From the NCBI GenBank assembly GCA_947396885.1, contig OX377202.1, positions 72,760,643-72,824,642 of the forward strand: a DNA stretch of 64,000 bases, written 5' to 3'. Below the pieces are notes generated by a model. It was given only the letters and a program-made list of their open reading frames with translations, was not told the origin of the DNA and ran no database searches. A program made the position numbers and the translations under genes. The stretch comes from Heligmosomoides polygyrus polygyrus (lineage: Eukaryota > Nematoda > Chromadorea > Rhabditida > Heligmosomidae). Of the stretch, positions 11,831 through 22,480 are shown in pieces (the first letter of the stretch is position 1; every line of letters starts with the position of its first letter).

Positions 11831-13561
11831 TTCAAGCCTACAGAAGATTGAAGCTGTTAGAAGCGGTTGGGAAAGGTTCAAGCATAAAGCGCTGCAAACG
11901 AAATCTCTGCGATCAGAAGGCAATAATGTCAGCCCTTGTGGATAAGGATGGAACAACGCAAACGTCTCGAAGAGCGATGGAGGCCATCGTTCAGGAATAC
12001 TACACAGATCTGTTCCGTTCTTCCATCACTGTCCCGAAATGCTTGATGCCACCAGCTGAGGAAGTACTTCCCATTCTGGAATCAGAAGTTGCTCATGCTA
12101 TCAGAAGGATGAGGCCGGGCACTGCTCCCGGACCGGACGGCATTTCTGCTGATCTCCTTCGTGCAGGTGGCAGTGCCGTCTGCTCACTTCTTGCCAAGCA
12201 CTTCAACCACTACCTTCGACTTGGTAGGATTCCGGACTCATGGAAGGAGTCGAAAACAGTTTTAATCTTCAAAAAAGGTCAGCAGGAGGATATCAACAAC
12301 TATCGACCCATCAGTCTTCTCTCGGTTGTGTACAAGATCTTCACCAAGATACTGCTTAACGGCATGGAGCGTTGCTTGGATGAATATCAGCCAGTGGAGC
12401 AAGCAGGGTTTCGCAAGGATTTCTCCTGCATGGACCATTTAGACTGTCTCACAGCTCATCGAAAGGAGCCGCGAATACCACCTCCCACTTTTCCTTGTCT
12501 TCGTGGATTATCGGAAAGCGTTCGACTCTGTGGAAATCAGCGCCATTCTGAACGCCCTTGTGCACGCTGGTATACCATCGCCCTACATCCGACTTCTCGA
12601 CGACTGCTTCTCGAACACATCGACTACCATCCAGCTGTTCGATCGAAAGCTTAAAATTCCTATCGGAAAAGGAGTACGGCAGGGAGACACGATTCCTCCC
12701 AAGCTATTCACAGCGGCACTCCAGGATGCCATTGAAAGACTTGAACTGGGACGATAAAGGCTACCTTGTCGACGGTAAACGGATCAGCAACTTTCGCTTC
12801 GCCGACGATATTGTTCTCATCTCTACCAGCACGGCAGAAGCCGAGGAAATGCTGAACGAGCTCAATGTGACAGGTATGAAGATTGGATTGGACATGAATA
12901 TGTCCAAGACACAATTTATGGTCAACCAGTGGTGTGACACGGAACTCGTAAGGTTAAATGGAGTCGCTCTGCAACAGGTCGACTCCTACGTCTATCTGGG
13001 AAGAGAGCTGAACATGGATAACGACCTCGCTAAAAATAAATCGCCCGCAGGAGACGCGCAGCATGGGCAGCCTTCTGTTCGATTCGCGAAGTCACCGATC
13101 AGGTCAAGGATCCCGGCCTCAGGGCCTCGATATTCAGCGCCTCTGTACTGCCTGCAATGTGTTACGCGACGGAAACCTGGCCCGACAACAAGACAATCGC
13201 CAGAGCGATGCAAACTACACATCGTGCACTGGAGAGATGTCTTCTAAGGACAAGCCTTCGTCAGCAATGGCAAGAAGGCCTACGAAGCTCAGAGCTACGG
13301 GAGAAGTCGCAATTAGCAGACCCGCTGCAGTACATGAAGAAGTCCAAGTATCGCTGGGCCGGACACCTGCTTCGACGAAAGGACGATAGATGGAGTCTCC
13401 GTGACACAGAATGGCTCCCGAGAGACCATAAGAGACCACTGGGACGACCGCCAACGCGATGGGCAGACTCATTCTCAAGATCTTTCAGAGAGCGGAGTCT
13501 GCCTCACTGGATGCAAGCAGCCAGAGATCGAGCGGTCTGGAAGAGTTGTGGTCCCCGCTGA
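11734..13561 (+). pseudogene. RTE reverse transcriptase, frameshifted
   Basis: Copies element RNA by target-primed reverse transcription. Visible blocks in order are 'MRPGTAPGPDGISADLL' (near 12110), 'FKKGQQEDINNYRPISLL' (near 12270), 'VEQAGFRKDFSCMDHL' (near 12395), 'DYRKAFDSVE' (near 12505, first aspartate), 'GVRQGDTIPPKLF' (near 12670) and 'FRFADDIVLIS' (near 12795, the YADD-type active site). The C-terminus carries 'YRWAGHLLRRKDDRW' (near 13350), typical of RTE proteins, and stops at 13561. Frameshifts near 12460, 12750 and 13050 split it into at least four pieces. Confidence 0.9.
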
Positions 13562-14362
13562 GAAGACCTCCAGCCGACAAAGGACCATCAAAGTATCAAA
13601 GTAAGTAAGTAAAGTAAAAAGTGAAAAAGGGGCCATCTGCGCAGTTGTTCTCCCGCTTAGGTTTGAAATTTTTTGCGCAGCTTTTAATAGCGTTTGGAAG
13701 ACAATGTTCCTACTACAAGAATGCGTGTTGGTCATATTTGCTCACTTGCCCTGTGTTGATCTTTAGGCCATCAAATTAGGACGTCCGACGGAGAAGATGT
13801 ATTTTTACCGACAGCTCCTGCTCTGTGGTAGGACTTTTTTGCTCGGAGTTATATATCGATCGAAAGAATGTTTTCGTCTATAAGAATTTATGTCGCGTTT
13901 ATTGGCTCATGCTGACTTCTTCGAATATCAACAAAATTCCCAAAAGAGAAAAACCATCTTAACCAACAACTTCTCCTTGTTCAGTTCTTGATATTCGACA
14001 GAAATCAGCATGAGCCAATAAACGCGACACAGATTCTTATTGTGCAAGACACCGTATTCCAAACCACATATAACACCAAGCAAAAAGTCACCCCAGAGCA
14101 GGAGCTGTCGGTAAAAATTCGGACGGAAAAGTGGGACGTCCCAATCTGATGACCTAAAAATCAATAAAGAACGCATGCGCAATAGGGCCAATGCGCAATC
14201 TTGTAGTACAGAACATCGTCTTTCAAATGCTATGAAAAACTGCGCAAAACATTCCAAACCTAAGCGGAGAGGTCAAGTGCGCAGATGGCCACTTTTTCAC
14301 TCTTCACTTTAACGACCTAAAAAAAGACAAAATCCAGGATGAAAAAGGAAATGCAATACATG

Positions 14363-14926
14363 CAGGGTGCACCAGTATAACGCGAACAAAATTTTTCCGT
14401 CATAGTTATAAAACAACCAACAAATCGAAAAAACGACGACTAGTTTACAACAGCACAAACATTAAGGCACACCATCTTGAAGTGGTTTCGAAGAGGCCTC
14501 CCTTGGAGAGGATGCAAAGGGCCAAGCGTTTCGCGAATTTTGGGGGCGATGGGTCGCAGGTCGTGTCTGGGAACAGATTCTGTTCACAGATGCGAAGCTG
14601 TTCACCGTGGAACAGGCGCACAATCGCCAAAATGATAAGATCTGGTCTACAGAGGCTCCAAGCAGCTCTGCTGTCTCCAATCCTTGAAGGAATCCTAACG
14701 TCAGGAGTGGGAACGATTGTTTCCTGATGACGTGCGGTCCATCGCCCCCAAACCGCAAAACGCTTGGCCCTATGCATCTACCCTAATGGAGACCACTACG
14801 AAACCACTTGAACATGATCTACCTTAATGTTTGTATTACTGTAATTTAGTTGTTGTTTTCTCGAATTGTTAGTTGCTTTATAATTATGACAAAAAAATCT
14901 TGTCCACGTTATTTTGGTGCACCCTG
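14363..14926. mobile_element. Small Tc1-like element with long inverted arms
   Basis: The ends are CAGGGTGCACCA and TGGTGCACCCTG, followed by TA on the right (14927-14928) and TG, a decayed TA, on the left. Similarity between the arms extends inward about 200 bp (14363-14560 against 14720-14926). On the plus strand near 14580-14660 a fragment reads 'LFTDAKLFTVEQAHNRQND', the block around the first catalytic aspartate of nematode Tc1/IS630-type transposases. The element appears to be an internally rearranged derivative that kept a scrap of transposase. Confidence 0.75.
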
Positions 14927-15240
14927 TACTCTGATTGAGCAAATCGTTCTTTCGAAAGCTGTATAGCGCTACGCAAGAGACCGCCGGCGAAATCCGAAAT
15001 GAATCGTTGAAAAAACGACGGCAACTTATGGGACAACCTTTATATATATATATATATATATTCCAAGTGCTCCGTCACGCCTATCGGAGTGCCTCGCACT
15101 TACGCGCTTCGCACGATGTTGCAGTATCACTAAGCTAAGGACTATTACATCAAGCTAGCTGTTCTACTTGCACAGCTTTTTTCCCTACCTAGGAGTACAA
15201 AAGACTCGCAGTACGTACAGTGTATAGTATGATAGAGCGA
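14927..15240. other. Non-coding, includes a TA microsatellite
   Basis: A (TA)n tract lies at about 15041-15061. No gene was recognised. Confidence 0.6.
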
Positions 15241-15490
15241 TCTACTGGTTCCTCACTACTGGTCCTCCCTCAGTGAAACGGTCCCCATTACTGGTACTGG
15301 CCCCCCTCAGTGATCCACCCTTAGCGGACAACGTTTTCGGCACACCTTCAGAATCCCCAGGCACACTGGACGCCGTCTTCGGCACGTCTACTCATCGCCA
15401 AACACGTTGAGCGACGTCTTTGATACATCTTTTGAGTCCCTGGCATGTCATGCGATGTATTCCGCACGTCTTCTGAATCTCCTGGCACGC
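15241..15490. repeat. Degenerate minisatellite of about 40-45 bp, left block
   Basis: Repeated phrases of the type 'tactggtcc' come first, then units containing 'cacgttgagcgacgtcttt', 'cacgtcttctgaatct' and 'cctggcac'. The same units occur at 22249-22480, on the other side of two inserted LINEs, and more weakly at 25690-25760. Confidence 0.6.
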
Positions 15491-15975
15491 AGAAGACATC
15501 TGGTTATTTTCCGCTATTTTCCCGGCTCGTAACTTGATAATTATCGACTGATGGTGATTGATACTTCAAAAACGAACTATTCTCGAGCCGTTTCCACCCC
15601 CCCCCTATTTTATGACTAATTTCTGCGGCGGCGGCGCCGATCGATACTATGACTCAGCGTTTAGGGCGTTATTATAGAGTATGATAGAAGAAGTCTGGGT
15701 ATTTTCTGCTATTTCCCGCACCGTAATTTGATCAATATCGATGGATGGCGATCGATACTTCAAAAACGAACTTCAGATTCGTATTCAGCGACCTCGATTG
15801 CCCCAGGGACGAAGTTCTCAGGCAGTGAGAAGACGTCTGGGTATTTTTCGCTAATTTCGTATCGTAATTCCTGTTTTTCTCCCGATTTTCCCCCCCCCCC
15901 CCCCGCTAATTTCTGCGGCGGCGCCGATCGGTAGTATGACTCATCGCTTAGCGCGTTATTATAAAGTATGGTTCA
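15485..15975. repeat. Three degenerate tandem units of about 190 bp
   Basis: The phrases 'agaagacatctggttatttt', 'gatacttcaaaaacgaac', a poly-C tract, 'taatttctgcggcggc' and 'gcgttattata' recur in order from 15485, 15687 and 15825. Individual units have lost different parts. C runs occur at about 15599 and 15890. Confidence 0.6.
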
Positions 15976-16298
15976 TATAATACATGGATGTACACATGTG
16001 AAATCACCAGATATCACATGTCAAATCACCAGTCACCTGTCGTCTGTCGTCCCGTTGATCACCGACTTGCTCAAGCGGGCGCCAGTAGCGTCTCCATTCG
16101 TTCCTGCCGCGTGCCAGAGTGGTCCATTGGATCCTCCTCGCTCGAGGGACACAAAGAGCGTCATATCAGGGCTTTCGCGAAGAAGTCTGACCAACGCGTT
16201 AGTGAGCGTCCTGGTGTTCTCTTGATATCCAGCTGAATCCAGTCGATGATGGCTCTCGTCCAGCGGGTGTCTGCGAATCGCATTCGGGGTCGGCCCAA

Positions 16299-17804
16299 TT
16301 AATTTTTGACGACTTGGCCCATGCGACAGAGTCCCTGATCTTCACGTCGGCGAAGCTCGGAACTCCGAAGGCCTTCTCCCACTTGCGTGAGTTGGGTCAC
16401 TCCGAGCATCGACCTGTCGATTCCACGCTGCGCGACGCTAATCGCGTCATCATCCTGCTTTCGTATAGCCCAGGTCTCTGAGGCGTATGTTAGGGCAAGA
16501 AGAACAGTGGAGTTGAGTAGGTGGGCACGGAGTCGCACGTTCTTCGTCTTCTTTCCGACTTCTTCGACGCTCTTGAAAGCTCCCAAGCCGCTCGTTTCCT
16601 CCTGCTCAGCTCTGGCGCTAGGTCGTTGGCCATATTGACTTCGCGACCCAGATACACAAAGCTGGAGCATTCGGAGATGTTCGTGCCGTTGAGCGAGGAT
16701 GGGACATCAGAGAGCTATCCGTGCCTCATGAACATCGTCTTTGTAAGATTCACCTGCAGTCCAACGTTCTCACATACACGATCGAAGTCGGCCAGCATTC
16801 GCTCCGCCCGACTGATGCTCGGTGTTATCAGCACGATGTCGTCAGCGAAGCGAAGATGGTGCAGCTGCTGGCCGTCGACCTTCACTCCCATGTCTTCCCA
16901 CTCTATTTAGTTCGCGCATGACGTTTTCGAGGGTGGCGCTGAAGAGCTTCAGGGATATGGTATCCCCTTGTCGAACCCCTCTCTTTACGTCGATGAGGAC
17001 GTCGTTTTAGAATGGTGAGATCTTGGTAGTGAATCCACTGCACAGCTTTCGAGGGACTCTGATGTACTGAGTAGGAACGCCCTGGGTGAGCAGGGCGTCG
17101 ATGCCCGCTTCAGTCTCGACGGAGTCGAATGCCTTCTTCAGGTCGATGAACGTAAGGCACAGCGGCAGCTTGTACTGTCGCGACACTTCGATGAGCTTCG
17201 TAATGGTGTGTATGTGGTCGATCGTGCTGAATCTTCTCCGAAATCCTGTTTGCTCGCATGACTGTCCTTCGTCCAGCGTTCTGCTAATCCTATTCAGGAT
17301 CACTCGAGTGAACAGCTTGTAGATTACGGACAGCAGGCAGATCAGGCGATAGTTGCCAATGTCGTGCATGTCTCCCTTCTTGTACAGCAAGACGGTCCTG
17401 CTGGTCTTCCACTGAGATGGAGCCTTACACTCCGACAGGTAGCGCGAGAAGAGCCGCGCCAGGGTGTTAATGAGCGCTGGCGGGAGGTTCTTCAGGTGTT
17501 CGGGTCTGATCCTGTCGGGACCGGGTGCTGTTCGTTTCTTCACCGACGAGATGGCGTGTCGGATCTCGGGAGGGAGAACAGAGGGGACGACGTATCCATC
17601 CTGAGGAAGATGGCGTGGGGGCAGGTGAACGTGGCTATCGAAGAGATCGGAGTAGAAGTTGTGGATGACCTTCTCCATGGCCCTTCTGGAAGAGGTGACG
17701 GTTCCGTCAGGACGTCGGAGAGCGGTTATCTTGGTCTTGAAGTTGGCGAATTTCCGGCGGGCATTGCGGACGCTCAAACCTGCCTCTGCAGCTTCAGTCA
17801 ACAC
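16299..17804 (-). pseudogene. RTE family A reverse transcriptase, frameshifted
   Basis: The 17804-17007 frame has 'KKRTAPGPDRIRPEHLK', 'YKKGDMHDIGNYRLICLLS', 'CEQTGFRRRFSTIDHIHT' and 'LTFIDLKKAFDSVE', the ordered fingers and palm blocks of an RTE RT. The catalytic box reads 'LRFADDIVLIT' on the minus strand near 16832-16868 in another frame. The C-terminal part (16670-16299) has 'LTYASETWAIRKQDD' and ends in 'CRMGQVVKN', the degraded form of the usual RTE 'WAGHV' motif. A stop near 17007 and later frameshifts make the protein non-functional. Confidence 0.9.
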
Positions 17805-18941
17805 TTCCGCCCTTCTCTCCTTAAGTCCTGCTTTATCGCCGCTCTGTGTAGCTTTGCAAGCTCGGACGTTAGTTGGTAGTTGCCTGACGCTCGTGCTGCT
17901 CCACGCTGGCGTATCAGCTCGAGAGTTTCCGGAGACAGGCGTCTCTTGGTGGTCTTCAAGCTCTCGGCTCCCTTAGCACTATCGCGGAGATGGTGCACGA
18001 AGCGGTCGTATTCCTCGTCGACGTTGTCCATGACGGTATCTTCCAAAAGGCTGGCAAGAGAGGTGTAGAGGTTCCAGTTGATGGTCGTTCTGGAATTCCT
18101 CTTCTTGAACTTCGCGGCCTTCTCTCCTTGACGCGAAGCATGAAACCTTGCGCGAAGGAGACGGTGGTCCGATCGCGTGTAGAACTTGGGGACAACGGAA
18201 ACGTCGGTCAGGCAATACTTGCGATTGAAGATGATGTGGTCGATCTCGTTGTGGAACTAGCCATCGGGGATTCCCAGGTCCATCGTAGGGAGGCTTCTGG
18301 AACTGTGAGTTTCCGTGGATGGTCTTGGTCAACATGATAAACTCAGACAGCCTTTCATCTTGCTCGTTCCACTCCAAACCGTGGGTTCCGATGTGAAGTT
18401 CTTCTAGCGACCTTCGCGGTCCGATTTTGGCGTTGAAGTCGCAGAGGATCACCTTAGAAGGTGTGATCTTCCTTATAGAACTTCTCGAGCTCCACGTAGA
18501 AGGCTTCTACCTCTTCGTCGTCGTAGTCGGATGTTGGGGCATACGCGACGAATACAGTTAATGCTGGCACGGAGCCACATGTTTCAGTCGCAGATGTCCG
18601 ATTCGGGTTGTCAGAGACTCGTACGAATCGATGTTCATGGCCAAGAGCGTGTTGACGAGGACACCAACACCGCCTACTCACCTGCTGTCGCATGTTCCGA
18701 GGAGCAGTTCTTCTCTGGAGTCGTAGGCGGCGTGTAGGGGGTGGTGTCTTCTCGTCTCGGTCAGTCCGATGACGTCGTACTTGATCTTCCTGGCTTGCAT
18801 CATCAGGTCCTCGACGGATGCGTCCGATGCGAGCGTGCGGGCGTTGTAAGTACAGATCGTCATCGTCCTAGTCCTTCTCAATTTGCGCAGGCTGGTTAGG
18901 CCCTGAGATTTTAGCAGCCTCTCCGTACTCGTCCTTCCCAT
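17798..18941 (-). pseudogene. RTE family A endonuclease and linker, frameshifted
   Basis: From the N-terminus: 'MTICTYNARTLASDASVEDL' and 'KYDVIGLTETRRHH' (18941-18690) contain the first APE blocks with the catalytic glutamate. 'TVFVAYAPTSDYDDEEVEAF' (near 18540) and 'ILCDFNAKIGPRRS' (near 18440) continue them. The later 'DRTTVS' piece (near 18170) carries remnants of the SDH-type block. The linker toward RT is at 18046-17798. Several frameshifts separate the pieces. A short reading segment at 19010-18870 precedes the endonuclease and is shared with the copy at 34.5 kb. Confidence 0.85.
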
Positions 18942-19206
18942 TGCAAAAATGGGCCTCTTTCGGGGTCAGGGGAATGAGGCCCTTTAGCGGTGCCGTGTTT
19001 GACTGGAGTACCCACGCGTAGATAGTCGAGCTCTGTCGTGCGGGCGAAGAACACCGATAACATTGAACGATATTGAGTGGAAATACTGGTGGCGATGTCC
19101 GTTCCTCCACGTGGTGCCACTGGAAACTGTTCGCTTTTGCGAGCTAAGCTAATCACACTCGAATGCAGGCGACAGGCCCTTGTGACAGGCCGGCCTACAA
19201 AGATCC

Positions 19207-20088
19207 ATGTTACATCACATGTTGATGACGTTAAGTGAGTATGGAGATAATGCTACGGCGTCTGTGGGAGCCGACGCGCACTCACAGAGCCCGGCAAGTG
19301 TGAGAAGTATGCGAGGGTCCCTGATGCGAGGACGGCATCGGGGAGAAACTGAGCTAGTCCGAAAGTCCCGTAACGTAGGCAAGACCCGCGTAGCTACGCT
19401 GAATGTGGGTACGTTGACGGGCCGCTCGTGTGAGTTGGCAGAAGCACTGGAGCGAAGACGAATCGACTTATGTGCGGTACAGGTGACGAGGTGGTCCTGT
19501 TGTAAGTCGAGGGACATAGGCCGAGGCTTCAAGGCCATTTTGTGCGGCAGTCCCAGGACCACCAGCGGAGTTGGTGTAATCGTCTCCGAACGTTTCCGAG
19601 GCGCGATTATAAGCGTGGAACGTTTTAATGACCGCTTGATGAAGGTCGTAGTCGCTGCTGAACAGCGTATGTATCATTTCTTCTCTGCATACGCTCCGCA
19701 GGCAGGCTGCTCTGAGAGAGCCAAGGATGAGTTTTGGACCCTGCTTGATGAAAAGACAGCAGAGGTACCGTCAGAGGACGCTGTCGTCATCGCAGGTGGC
19801 TTCAACTGTCATGTGGGGACTGCGAAAGATGGTCGCAGCTGTCACGGCGGTTTCGGATATGGAGCACGTAACGCTGATGGTGAGCGAATCCTTGAGTATG
19901 CGGACTCGCATAACTTCATCATAGCGAACACCGTATTTCGAAAGCGTGACTCCCATCTGGTGTCGTTCTATAGCGGGAGCACCAAGACACAGATCGACTT
20001 CATCCTTGTGAAGCATCGCGATCGAAAGCTGGTTACAAAGGCGAAGGTGGTGCGTACGAGACTGTCGCCACACAGCACCGTCCGCTGA
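19207..20088 (+). pseudogene. LINE APE endonuclease domain (CFDP2-like)
   Basis: A 293-codon open frame covering most of an APE-type endonuclease. It has 'KTRVATLNVGTLTGRS' (residues about 59-74), 'RRIDLCAVQVTRWS' (about 84-97), 'TSGVGVIVSERFRG', 'FFSAYAPQAGC', 'VVIAGGFNCHVGTAKDGR' and 'TQIDFILVKHRDRK'. The conserved acidic residue of the E-x-R/K block has become V-Q-V-T, so activity is doubtful. The SDH block expected near 20080 is degraded ('RLSPHSTVR') and followed by a stop. The first 50 residues are a Ser/Arg-rich leader. Confidence 0.85.
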
Positions 20089-20165
20089 TATGCACTCTTA
20101 AGTTCGCCCCTCCGAGGCTCGGGCATGTCGAGCGATGCAGTCCACCGAGAATCAAGTGGTGGCGA

Positions 20166-22211
20166 TTGAAGGAAAACGCTGCAGCTTTTGTTTCTCGTAT
20201 TCGGTTACCGACGGTGACAACCGTCGACGAAACATGGAAAGATGCAACCGATACGATTTCACAAGTTGCATGCTCTGAATTAGGCATGACTAAGCCTGGA
20301 CGCCGCAAGATCGAGAAGCTGGCGTGGCTGTGGACTAACGACGTAAGAGAAAAAGTCCGAGAGAAAAAAAAATTATTAAAAAAAATTATAAAAAATTTCC
20401 TGCGCGACAAGACTGCAGACAAATGGCGTATGTACCAGGAGGCGAAGAAAGCGGCAAAGAAGGCCGTAGCCGTTGCAAAAGCCGTCCATTATAATGATCT
20501 CAGCGATAAACTCGAGACGCGTGATGGTGAACGACATCTTTATCGACTTGCCAAGGCACGCCATCGTCAGGCCGAGGACATCGAGAAATTCTTCGGCATC
20601 AACGATGAGAATGGTCATCTACTGACGAACCGCAAGAGGGCTATGAAACGATGGCATGACTACTTCGAGAGAATTTCGACAGAAGAGTTTGCCCATCCGC
20701 CCATTCCTTGCGTCCGTCCTAAGCATGGTCCTGTGCAGAAAATCACTGTGGAGGAGACGGAAGCGGCTTTGAAGAAGATGAAGCCAGGCAAAGCAACGGG
20801 CCCCGATGATATAGCGGCCGACCTATGGAAGTTGAGGTGCTGGAGTCCTGCTGAGTGGCTAACGAAGTTTTTCAACTAGGTTGTTACGGAAAAGAAGGTA
20901 CCTGGTAGTTGGCAGGGAAGCACGACGATCCCGATATGGAAGAAGAAGGGCAGTCCTGCGGACTGCACGAATTACCGTCCAATTCGCTTGCTCTCGCACG
21001 GCATGAAAATCTTCGAGCGAATTGTAGATGGACGTATTCGCGATATCGTCCAACTTTCCACCAATCAATGTGGCTTCGTTGCGGACAGTGGCACCGTCGA
21101 TGCCATACAAGCTGCTCGTCTTTTCTTCTGGTAGAGAGACATCGCGAAAAGCAGAAACCGCTGCATATAGCTTTTCTCGACTTAGAGAAAGCATTTGATC
21201 GTGTACTGCGAGAAGTTATATGGTACGCCTTACGACAACACGGTGTTCCCGAAGAGCTTGAGTGGGTGCGCATACTTTACTCTGGTCCAAAGAGTAGTGG
21301 GCGAGCGCCAGCCGGCACATCGGCGGAGTTTCCTATCTCCGTTGGTGTTCACCAGGGCTCTGCGCTTTCCCCGCTCCTTTTCATTGTCGTAGTGGATGCC
21401 ACTTCGAGGGACCTTCAGAAGCCTGCCCCCTGGACGCTGCTGTATACAGATGACGTAATGCTTGCAAGCGAAGATAAGAGCGAACTCGAGCGACAAGCGC
21501 AAGCTTGGTACGACCGCTTGGCTATGTTCGGGCTCAAGCTAAACGTCAAAAAATCTGAGTACTTGACGACAGACGTAAACGAAGCCGGGTCCATTGAGAT
21601 CAATGGCACTGCGCTAGAACGAACGACAAACTTCAAGTACCTTGGATCTGCAATTGCGTCTGATGGTAGTCTGACGTTCGAGGTAAACTCGCGCGTGAGC
21701 GCAGCGTGGTCCAAATGACGCTCGATGACAGGCGTTTTATGCGACAGGAAGATACCGGAAGGCCTTAAATCGAAGATCTATAGAACCATCGTCCGTAGCG
21801 GCGTATGGAGCTGAGTGCTGGCCTGCAACCAAGGAGGTTGAGACTCGCCTCAGCGTAATGGAAACGAAAATGCTGCGATGGACGGCTGGTGTTACGCGTC
21901 TGGACCGTATTCGCAACGATGAAATACGCCAGAGGTTTGGTGTCGCTCCAATTGCTGACAAGTTACGTGAAGCTCGCCTTCGGTGGTATGGCCACGTTCT
22001 TCGATCTAGGGGTGACACTGTTAGGAAGATTGGCCTTAACATAGATGTGCCCGGAAAACGGCCTAAAGGGCGGCCGAAGCAGCGATGGCTTGATACGTTG
22101 CATGTGGACCTAAAGGTTGCTGGTATCCATCCCGATCAAGCATTTGATCGCGTAAAGTGGCGTCACCACACCAGAATAGCGGACCCCGCCTCGAAGCGGG
22201 ACAAACGCTGA
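20166..22211 (+). pseudogene. LINE reverse transcriptase and C-terminal domain, frameshifted
   Basis: The first piece (20166-20879) has a basic, coiled-coil-like N-terminus and 'MKPGKATGPDDIAADLWK' (near 20780). After a frameshift, 'WKKKGSPADCTNYRPIRLLS' reads near 20935-21000. 'FLDLEKAFDRVL' is near 21180, 'GVHQGSALSPLLF' near 21350, and the active-site box reads 'YTDDVMLASEDK' near 21440, with threonine replacing the usual alanine. The C-terminal piece (21858-22211) has 'RWYGHVLRSRGDT', 'GRPKQRWLDTL' and ends 'DPASKRDKR'. At least four frameshifts interrupt it. Confidence 0.88.
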
Positions 22212-22248
22212 AGAAGAAGAAGAAAGAAGATTGAGTGGAAATACTGGT

Positions 22249-22480
22249 TCCCCTTATTCCCCTTCCTCTAGTGGTTCCCCATTGCTGATCCCCACTTCAC
22301 TGGTCCACCTCCTACTGGTCCCCTTAGTCGGTATCACTACGCGAGTTGGACGTCTGTGGCAGGTCTCCTTAATCCCTGCGCACGTTGGACGACCTCTTCG
22401 ACGCACCTGAATACCTAAGCACGTTGGACAACGTCCGCCGTACGTCTTCTGAATTCCGGCGCACTTTGGACTACGTCTGC
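22249..22480. repeat. Degenerate minisatellite, right block
   Basis: Units such as 'gcacgttggacgacctcttc', 'cacgttggacaacgtccgcc' and 'tacgtcttctgaattcc' repeat at about 40-45 bp. The block matches 15241-15490 and begins right after the target duplication of the LINE, so it is probably the interrupted continuation of that array. Confidence 0.6.

Larger units (their letters stand above)
10427..13610 (+). mobile_element. RTE-clade non-LTR retrotransposon, near full length
   Basis: The insertion is bounded by the direct repeat TAAAGTAAAA at 10417-10426 and 13611-13620, the expected target-site duplication. It encodes an APE-type endonuclease followed by reverse transcriptase on the plus strand and ends in short AAGT-like repeats before the right duplication, as RTE elements do. 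A short GC-rich 5' leader (10431-10523) precedes coding. At least four frameshifts make it non-autonomous. It sits inside a palindromic foldback element, so it inserted after that element. Confidence 0.85.
10363..14361. mobile_element. Foldback (long palindrome) element split by an RTE insertion
   Basis: The element's left end (10363-10426) is the inverted copy of 14300-14361: 'ttttttcatcctg' and 'aggtcgttaaagt' occur on the left and their complements on the right. After the inserted retrotransposon (10427-13610) the left arm resumes at 13611 and runs to about 13935. The right arm runs from about 13975 to 14361 as its reverse complement; both contain the stretch tying 'cgcgtttattggctcatgct' to its complement. 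Without the insertion the element is about 0.8 kb, with arms near 390 bp. No transposase is encoded. Confidence 0.8.
15985..19071 (-). mobile_element. RTE-clade non-LTR retrotransposon (family A), near full length
   Basis: Minus-strand LINE with APE endonuclease then RT. Two more copies of the same family are present: a 5' fragment at 33890-34560 and a 3' part from 63209 to the window end. The 3' side shows two copies of 'acatgt(g/c)aaatcacc' at 16002-16036, consistent with a short tandem tail. Similarity to the 33.9-kb copy stops near 19023, so the true 5' end lies between there and 19071. The plus-strand LINE at 19091 abuts its 5' side. Confidence 0.8.
19091..22229 (+). mobile_element. RTE-like (BovB/CFDP2-type) LINE bounded by a 19-bp target duplication
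   Basis: The 19-bp direct repeat ATTGAGTGGAAATACTGGT occurs at 19072-19090 and 22230-22248 and frames the element exactly. A 5' leader of about 115 bp precedes an APE domain, then RT, then a C-terminal domain; the 3' end is a GAA-rich tail (22209-22229). It is a different family from the two other LINEs here and closer to the proteins often annotated as craniofacial development protein 2-like. It is 3139 bp and broken by several frameshifts. Confidence 0.9.

Noticed and set aside
13928..14257. 109-codon minus-strand frame
   Set aside because: Sits wholly within the palindromic arms of the foldback element and matches nothing recognisable.
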